Assembly (NCBI GenBank): GCA_900319255.1
Contig: ONNU01000172.1
Location: 1-18,498 of the forward strand
DNA: 18,498 nucleotides
Source: an uncultured Eubacteriales bacterium
Lineage (GTDB): Bacteria > Bacillota > Clostridia > Oscillospirales > Acutalibacteraceae
Direction: 5' to 3'
In this document: piece by piece, positions 15,351 through 18,498 of the stretch
Numbering within the stretch: position 1 is the stretch's first letter
Layout of the letters: every line of letters begins with the position of its first letter
The notes under the pieces: model-generated
What the model was told of the DNA's origin: nothing
The model's database searches: none
Seen by the model: the letters and a program-made list of their open reading frames with translations, nothing else
Position numbers and translations under genes: made by a program

Positions 15351-15452
15351 TAAAACAACCTCCGGTATTATACAGGTCAGGGCAGCACCGCTTTCCGCCG
15401 CTTCTGAAACGCTTTTCATCAGGCGGCACTACCCATCTATTCTATCTTTCTT

Positions 15453-15481
15453 ATTTTATAACAATTCCATAGATTTGTCAA
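15453..15481 (-). promoter_or_regulatory. Strong sigma-A promoter of the fab/acc operon
   Basis: On the minus strand TTGACA (15481-15476) is followed after exactly 17 bp by TAAAAT (15458-15453). The -35 box is perfect. The start should lie near 15446, about 95 nt before the fabH ATG. The GC-rich end of the repeated upstream element lies 16 bp before the -35 box. Confidence 0.85.
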
Positions 15482-15497
15482 CCCGCCGACCGCCGCC

Positions 15498-15655
15498 GCC
15501 GGCGTGCCGCCGGTGTCAAGATCGCGGGGGCAGGTATGACATGTGTTACTTTCGTTTCCGCGTGTTATACTTGGATGGGACGGGGAAAGAAAAAATCCCC
15601 AAAGCCAACTACTAAGCAAAGTCCCGGAATTATTTTACACCAACCCACCGCCGGT
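15498..15655 (-). repeat. Upstream element, copy F (before fabH)
   Basis: This 158-bp stretch is the second copy of the element at 53-208, in the same orientation relative to the gene it precedes. It is bounded by ACCGGCG (15655-15649) and CGCCGGC (15504-15498) on the minus strand. It holds the same conserved blocks, including the CCGGCG-gca-CGCCGG hairpin and the AAGTATAACACGCGG block. Similarity weakens but may continue to about 15690. From 15656 to 15778 I see a small CGGCT/AGCCG hairpin and no gene. Confidence 0.75.
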
Positions 15656-15778
15656 AGCTCAAGGCTCAAAGAAAGGAATTTCAAGGCTGCCTGATACTGC
15701 GGCTGAGGGGTATAGCCGGGTGGTTTTGGGAAAGAATTTATGTATTATTATTGTTTTTTGACAGTCACGGAAATGTCT

Positions 15779-15810
15779 GAAAAAAGCCCCGGCTTGGTGA
15801 TACCGGGGCT
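15779..15810 (-). terminator. Terminator of the ABC exporter operon
   Basis: On the minus strand AGCCCCGG (15810-15803) and CCGGGGCT (15792-15785) form a perfect 8-bp stem with a 10-nt loop, followed by TTTTTT (15785-15780). It is the first intrinsic terminator after the permease gene, about 220 bp downstream. The interval 15811-16031 shows no credible gene; the open frame there runs into this terminator. Confidence 0.92.
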
Positions 15811-16031
15811 GAAATAATGATAAATACTGAATTTTCTGAAAAAACGATCTCTGCGCAGGGTGGAGCTTTATGTTTCCCCTGCAGCAAATGAGAGGTGATC
15901 CCTGCTCTTATCCGTTGTAGAAGCTTTGCTGTGCGCTGAAAGCAATGATGTGATATTTCATTGCGCAGGGAGCAAAAAACGGGCTGAAAAATAATTCTGA
16001 TTGTTAACCTTAAAGGCTGCAAGCCCGGCTT

Positions 16032-16853
16032 TTATTTCAGCTCACGTCTTAAAAAGATAAGCCAGCCTGCTGCCATAGATACCGCCGTATATCCTATGCC
16101 TGTGATAAGCTCTGTCCAGCCGGAGCCGCCCTGTACGCTTTGCTGCACTGTTACGAAGGTGTTCATCAGCACATATCTTGAAAGATCCGACAGCGAGGGC
16201 TGCGCAAGGGATGCTATCTGGATAAGGGATGCTATGAGCATAGGCGCCGCAATGGCTGCTGCTACTGCGAAGCCGCTGCGGATAAATATTTCCGTGAGAA
16301 GCTTGAATACAGATGCTGAGGCTATTATCAGGATCAGGTATATTATCATCATAAATATGATCTGCCCCGCATCGAGGGTGGTGGTCAGCTCTACATGAGG
16401 CAGGGCTGCGATACTGCCTGCCGCTGCGTAGACCAGGGATATTATTATCAGCTCCAGCAGCGCAGCGAGCATTTTGGAAATGAACAGCTTTGTCCTGCTG
16501 CAGCCTCTGGAGATGGTATTCTTATATGTTCCGCTGTTATATTCAGCCGAGCAGAAAGCGCATATACACGGCGCTCCCATCAGCCATATTGCGCCGTCCG
16601 AAAAGAATATGTTTATATAGGACATCAGATTCTGGGAGGGTATCTGACGGAAGGCTTCATCAATAAGCTCTGTGCCCATACCGTACTGATCCATCAGAGC
16701 ATACCACAAGGCAATATTCTGTCCCCGTTCCTGCCAGAAATAATTATAAAGCAGGGACATACACACTCCCAGCGCTGCTGCAATGAACATACATACATAC
16801 AGACTTTTTGTCCGGAAAAGCTTTTTCAGATCAGCTCTTATAAGTCCAAGCAT
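16032..16853 (-). CDS. ABC-2 type transporter permease
   Basis: This 273-residue integral membrane protein has about six hydrophobic segments (near residues 19-37, 90-105, 130-150, 163-185, 193-215 and 247-265). The N-terminal LIRADLKKLFRTKSLYVCMF and the cytoplasmic motif YNSGTYKNTISRGCSRTKLFISK are typical of ABC-2 permeases of the BcrB/LanE type, used to export or resist peptides and lipid-linked compounds. The substrate cannot be told from sequence. The ATG at 16853 lies 1 bp after the ATPase stop, and its GGAGG is inside the end of the ATPase gene, so the two are translationally linked. Confidence 0.88.
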   Translation of the reverse strand: MLGLIRADLKKLFRTKSLYVCMFIAAALGVCMSLLYNYFWQERGQNIALWYALMDQYGMGTELIDEAFRQIPSQNLMSYINIFFSDGAIWLMGAPCICAFCSAEYNSGTYKNTISRGCSRTKLFISKMLAALLELIIISLVYAAAGSIAALPHVELTTTLDAGQIIFMMIIYLILIIASASVFKLLTEIFIRSGFAVAAAIAAPMLIASLIQIASLAQPSLSDLSRYVLMNTFVTVQQSVQGGSGWTELITGIGYTAVSMAAGWLIFLRRELK

Positions 16854-16854
16854 A

Positions 16855-17754
16855 TCAGCCGCCCTCCATTTTCTCTATAAAATAGGCTTCGACAGCTCCC
16901 TCATCCGTGGAAATAGAGCTGACTACGATATCGTTTTTGTAAAGCTCATTGGTGACAGCGCCTATATTTTCTATTTTTTCGCCGATCAGAACGGCTCCGT
17001 CATCCTTTATCGTGATATTATCGGTATTCAGGAAGCTGCGGATAAGCTCTGCGGCTTTTTCGGGCTTATTTGTCATAACAGATGTTCTGCTGCGGCATTT
17101 TTCCTCAAGCTCTGCGGCGGTTATCTCCTCTGCAAGCCTTCCCTTTGCGATCACTCCGTAGCGGGTGGCGATCTTTTCCAGCTCGCTTATCAGATGGCTG
17201 GAAATGAATATGGTTTTGCCATGCTCATTTTTCAGGTCAAGTATAAGCCTTCTTACCTCTGCGATGCCTGTGGGGTCAAGTCCGTTTATCGGCTCGTCAA
17301 GCATCAGCAGCTCTGGATCTCCCACAAGGGCAAAGCCTATCCCCAGTCGCTGCTTCATGCCAAGAGAAAACCTGCCTGCTTTTTTCTTTCCTGTATCCCC
17401 AAGACCTACTTTTTCAAGTATCTCCTCTGACTGCTTCGGATCCTCGCCTATCATGCGGCAGAATATCTCTATATTTTCCTTTGCGCTCATATTCGGGTAG
17501 AAGGACGGCGCCTCCACAAGGCTGCCGATCCTTTTTCTTGCCGCAAGAGCTGAAACACCGTCAAAGTAGGAGATGATGCCCCCGCTCTTTTTTGCAAGCC
17601 CCAGTACCATGCGGATAAAGGTAGTTTTCCCCGCGCCGTTCTTTCCTACAAAGCCGTATATCTCACCCGGACAGATACAAAGGCTCACTCCGTCAACGAC
17701 CTTTGTTTTTGAATAGATCTTTGTAAGATCCTCCGTTCTGAGTACATAATCCAT
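16855..17754 (-). CDS. ABC transporter ATP-binding protein (BcrA-like)
   Basis: This is the ATPase partner of the neighbouring permease. The 299-residue protein has Walker A GKNGAGKT (37-44), signature FSLGMKQRLGIG (129-140), Walker B LLMLDEP (149-155) and the switch His187 in ISSHLISE. The roughly 80-residue C-terminal part resembles the accessory domain of BcrA/CcmA-type exporters. Of several in-frame starts, the ATG at 17754 fits best: AAAGGAGG lies 7 nt before it, and the predicted transcription start falls downstream of the ATG at 17778. No regulator gene such as a two-component system adjoins it. Confidence 0.9.
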   Translation of the reverse strand: MDYVLRTEDLTKIYSKTKVVDGVSLCICPGEIYGFVGKNGAGKTTFIRMVLGLAKKSGGIISYFDGVSALAARKRIGSLVEAPSFYPNMSAKENIEIFCRMIGEDPKQSEEILEKVGLGDTGKKKAGRFSLGMKQRLGIGFALVGDPELLMLDEPINGLDPTGIAEVRRLILDLKNEHGKTIFISSHLISELEKIATRYGVIAKGRLAEEITAAELEEKCRSRTSVMTNKPEKAAELIRSFLNTDNITIKDDGAVLIGEKIENIGAVTNELYKNDIVVSSISTDEGAVEAYFIEKMEGG

Positions 17755-17778
17755 ATTCATGCCTCCTTTGGAATCCAT

Positions 17779-17807
17779 ATTATCAGCTGATCGTAAATTC
17801 TTAACAA
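17779..17807 (-). promoter_or_regulatory. Promoter of the ABC exporter genes
   Basis: On the minus strand TTGTTA (17807-17802) and GATAAT (17784-17779) are 17 bp apart. The predicted start near 17772 leaves a short leader of about 18 nt that just includes the AAAGGAGG ribosome site. No inverted repeat that would suggest an operator was seen. Confidence 0.6.
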
Positions 17808-17960
17808 TCTATTTTAATGGGGTGAAAAAGATTCTTATTTCACAGTTTTCTCCGCTGATCTCTTTCGTTTTATTGATTTGATTTCATACAACTGGGGGTC
17901 AGGGTGCGGTCAGGGTTTTTGACTATCCGTCCGTTATTTTCTGGTGGGGAAGTCATTCTC

Positions 17961-17996
17961 TACTATTTTACTATTCACTATTCTCTATTCACTATT
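17961..17996. repeat. Tandem heptamer repeat in the distal intergenic region
   Basis: TACTATT, TACTATT (with one extra T), CACTATT, CTCTATT and CACTATT follow one another, giving a 7-bp period with consensus ACTATTC. This is one base from the ACTAATC unit found at 6486 and 14346. The flanking 17808-17960 holds no gene that I can support. Confidence 0.7.
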
Positions 17997-18118
17997 TTCT
18001 GCTTCTGCCTCCCTCCTCGAGGGAGTAATACTGAGCCACATGATATTATTGACGAGTTCGGCGTTGTGGGGAGTTGGCTGACAAGGGAGTGTGTAGAGGT
18101 AGGCATCTGGCTGTCCGC

Positions 18119-18291
18119 CCGTCATTTTCTCGCTGCGCTTTGAAAATGACTGATTTATTATTATGGGGGAGTTATTCAATGGGAATGCCTGATTTGGCAG
18201 CTTATGCCTGGAAGGGGAATGGGTAGTGCTTTGTGCTTTCGTGGAGGAAAGTCCTTCGGTCTTTTCCGGCAGCGAGCTTCGCCGCTGCCTG
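18119..18291 (+). repeat. Hairpin repeat, copy 2
   Basis: The element opens with a 9-bp hairpin, GTCATTTTC/GAAAATGAC (18121-18129 and 18142-18150). It ends with GGCAGCG/CGCTGCC (18268-18274 and 18283-18289) around AGCTTCGC. Its last 75 bp (18217-18291) recur at 18336-18410 with about five differences. A diverged full-length relative lies at 1169-1292. Open frames crossing it change frame between copies, so it is not a protein repeat. Confidence 0.7.
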
Positions 18292-18335
18292 ATGTGATAG
18301 GATAGGTGTCTGGTTTGTGGGGGATGCTTTGAGGG

Positions 18336-18410
18336 AAATGGGTAGTGCTTAGTACTTTCGTGGGGGAATGTCCTTCGGTCTTTTCCGGCAGCGAGCTTCG
18401 CCGCTGCCTG
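18336..18410 (+). repeat. Hairpin repeat, copy 3 (partial)
   Basis: This is a direct copy of 18217-18291 at a distance of 119 bp, about 93% identical by eye. It keeps the ATGGGTAGTGCTT start, the TCCTTCGGTCTTTTCCGG middle and the GGCAGCG/CGCTGCC hairpin. The GTCATTTTC hairpin of copy 2 is absent. A T-rich run follows the hairpin (18411-18419). Confidence 0.75.
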
Positions 18411-18421
18411 CTTTTCTTTGA

Positions 18422-18487
18422 CCGCCTGCGGCGGTTTTGGGGTGTTTCGCACGCTGCGGCGTGCGACCATGGGGCTCTGCCCCCTGG
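18422..18487. repeat. Three consecutive GC-rich hairpins at the window edge
   Basis: Hairpin 1 is CCGCC-tgc-GGCGG followed by TTTT (18422-18438). Hairpin 2 is TCGCACGC-tgcg-GCGTGCGA (18447-18466). Hairpin 3 is CCA-t-GGGGC-tct-GCCCC-c-TGG (18467-18487). The last resembles the CAAGGGGC-tct-GCCCCTTG intergenic repeats I recall from several gut Firmicutes. The array may continue beyond the window. Confidence 0.65.
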
Positions 18488-18498
18488 ACCCCTGCAGC

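Noticed and set aside
15367..15372. TATAAT on the minus strand just before the fabH ribosome site.
   Set aside because: It has no usable -35 box, and transcription would start inside or after the ribosome site.
15355..15450. Possible FapR or FabT operator in the fabH leader.
   Set aside because: No match to the known palindromic sites could be seen; only an imperfect GAAAAGCGTTTC repeat is present.
15765..16022. 85-residue open frame downstream of the permease.
   Set aside because: It runs through a strong terminator, has no ribosome site and resembles no family I know.
17985..18470. 161-residue open frame on the minus strand.
   Set aside because: It crosses a heptamer array, several hairpins and two repeat copies 119 bp apart, which it reads in different frames. 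It has low-complexity composition and no family features.

Overview
The window looks like chromosome from a low-to-moderate GC Firmicute of the Oscillospiraceae/Ruminococcus type. This rests on purine-rich AGGAGG-like ribosome sites, sigma-A style promoters, the clostridial fab/acc gene style and intergenic GC-rich hairpin repeats. The genus is inference, not proof. No tRNA, rRNA, CRISPR array, intact mobile element or known riboswitch was seen.

Layout. (1) 1-1167: an intergenic element, a clear promoter and pyrE (orotate phosphoribosyltransferase) on the plus strand, with its own terminator. (2) 1168-1430: convergent intergenic DNA with a diverged repeat and the terminator of the opposing operon. 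(3) 1431-6297, minus strand: a tightly packed unit of an ABC-F ATPase, a HEPN-like/CBS protein, mnmA (tRNA U34 2-thiolation) and an AI-2E/PerM-type membrane protein. (4) 6494-7012: trmL (tRNA wobble 2'-O-methyltransferase), preceded by a hairpin and what looks like a gutted Uma2-family pseudogene. (5) 7248-15350, minus strand: a type II fatty-acid synthesis operon in the order fabH-fabD-fabG-fabF-accB-fabZ-accC-accD-accA, driven by a near-consensus promoter. It makes malonyl-CoA (AccABCD), loads it on ACP (FabD), primes (FabH), elongates (FabF), reduces (FabG) and dehydrates (FabZ). The enoyl-ACP reductase and ACP genes are not here. (6) 15482-16031: intergenic DNA with a second copy of the element found upstream of pyrE, and a strong terminator. 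(7) 16032-17754, minus strand: a two-gene ABC-2 type exporter (ATPase plus permease) with its own promoter. (8) 17808-18498: repeat-filled DNA without a credible gene.

The least ordinary observations are these. A roughly 157-bp element sits directly upstream of the -35 boxes of both pyrE and the fab operon, in the same orientation relative to each gene. Heptanucleotide (ACTAWTC) repeats lie at the 3' ends of genes. A second repeat family is tandemly duplicated with a 119-bp period. In the ABC-F protein all the degenerate motifs fall on one composite ATP site. Near-cognate start codons (TTG, TTG, GTG) are used by accC, accD and accA only.
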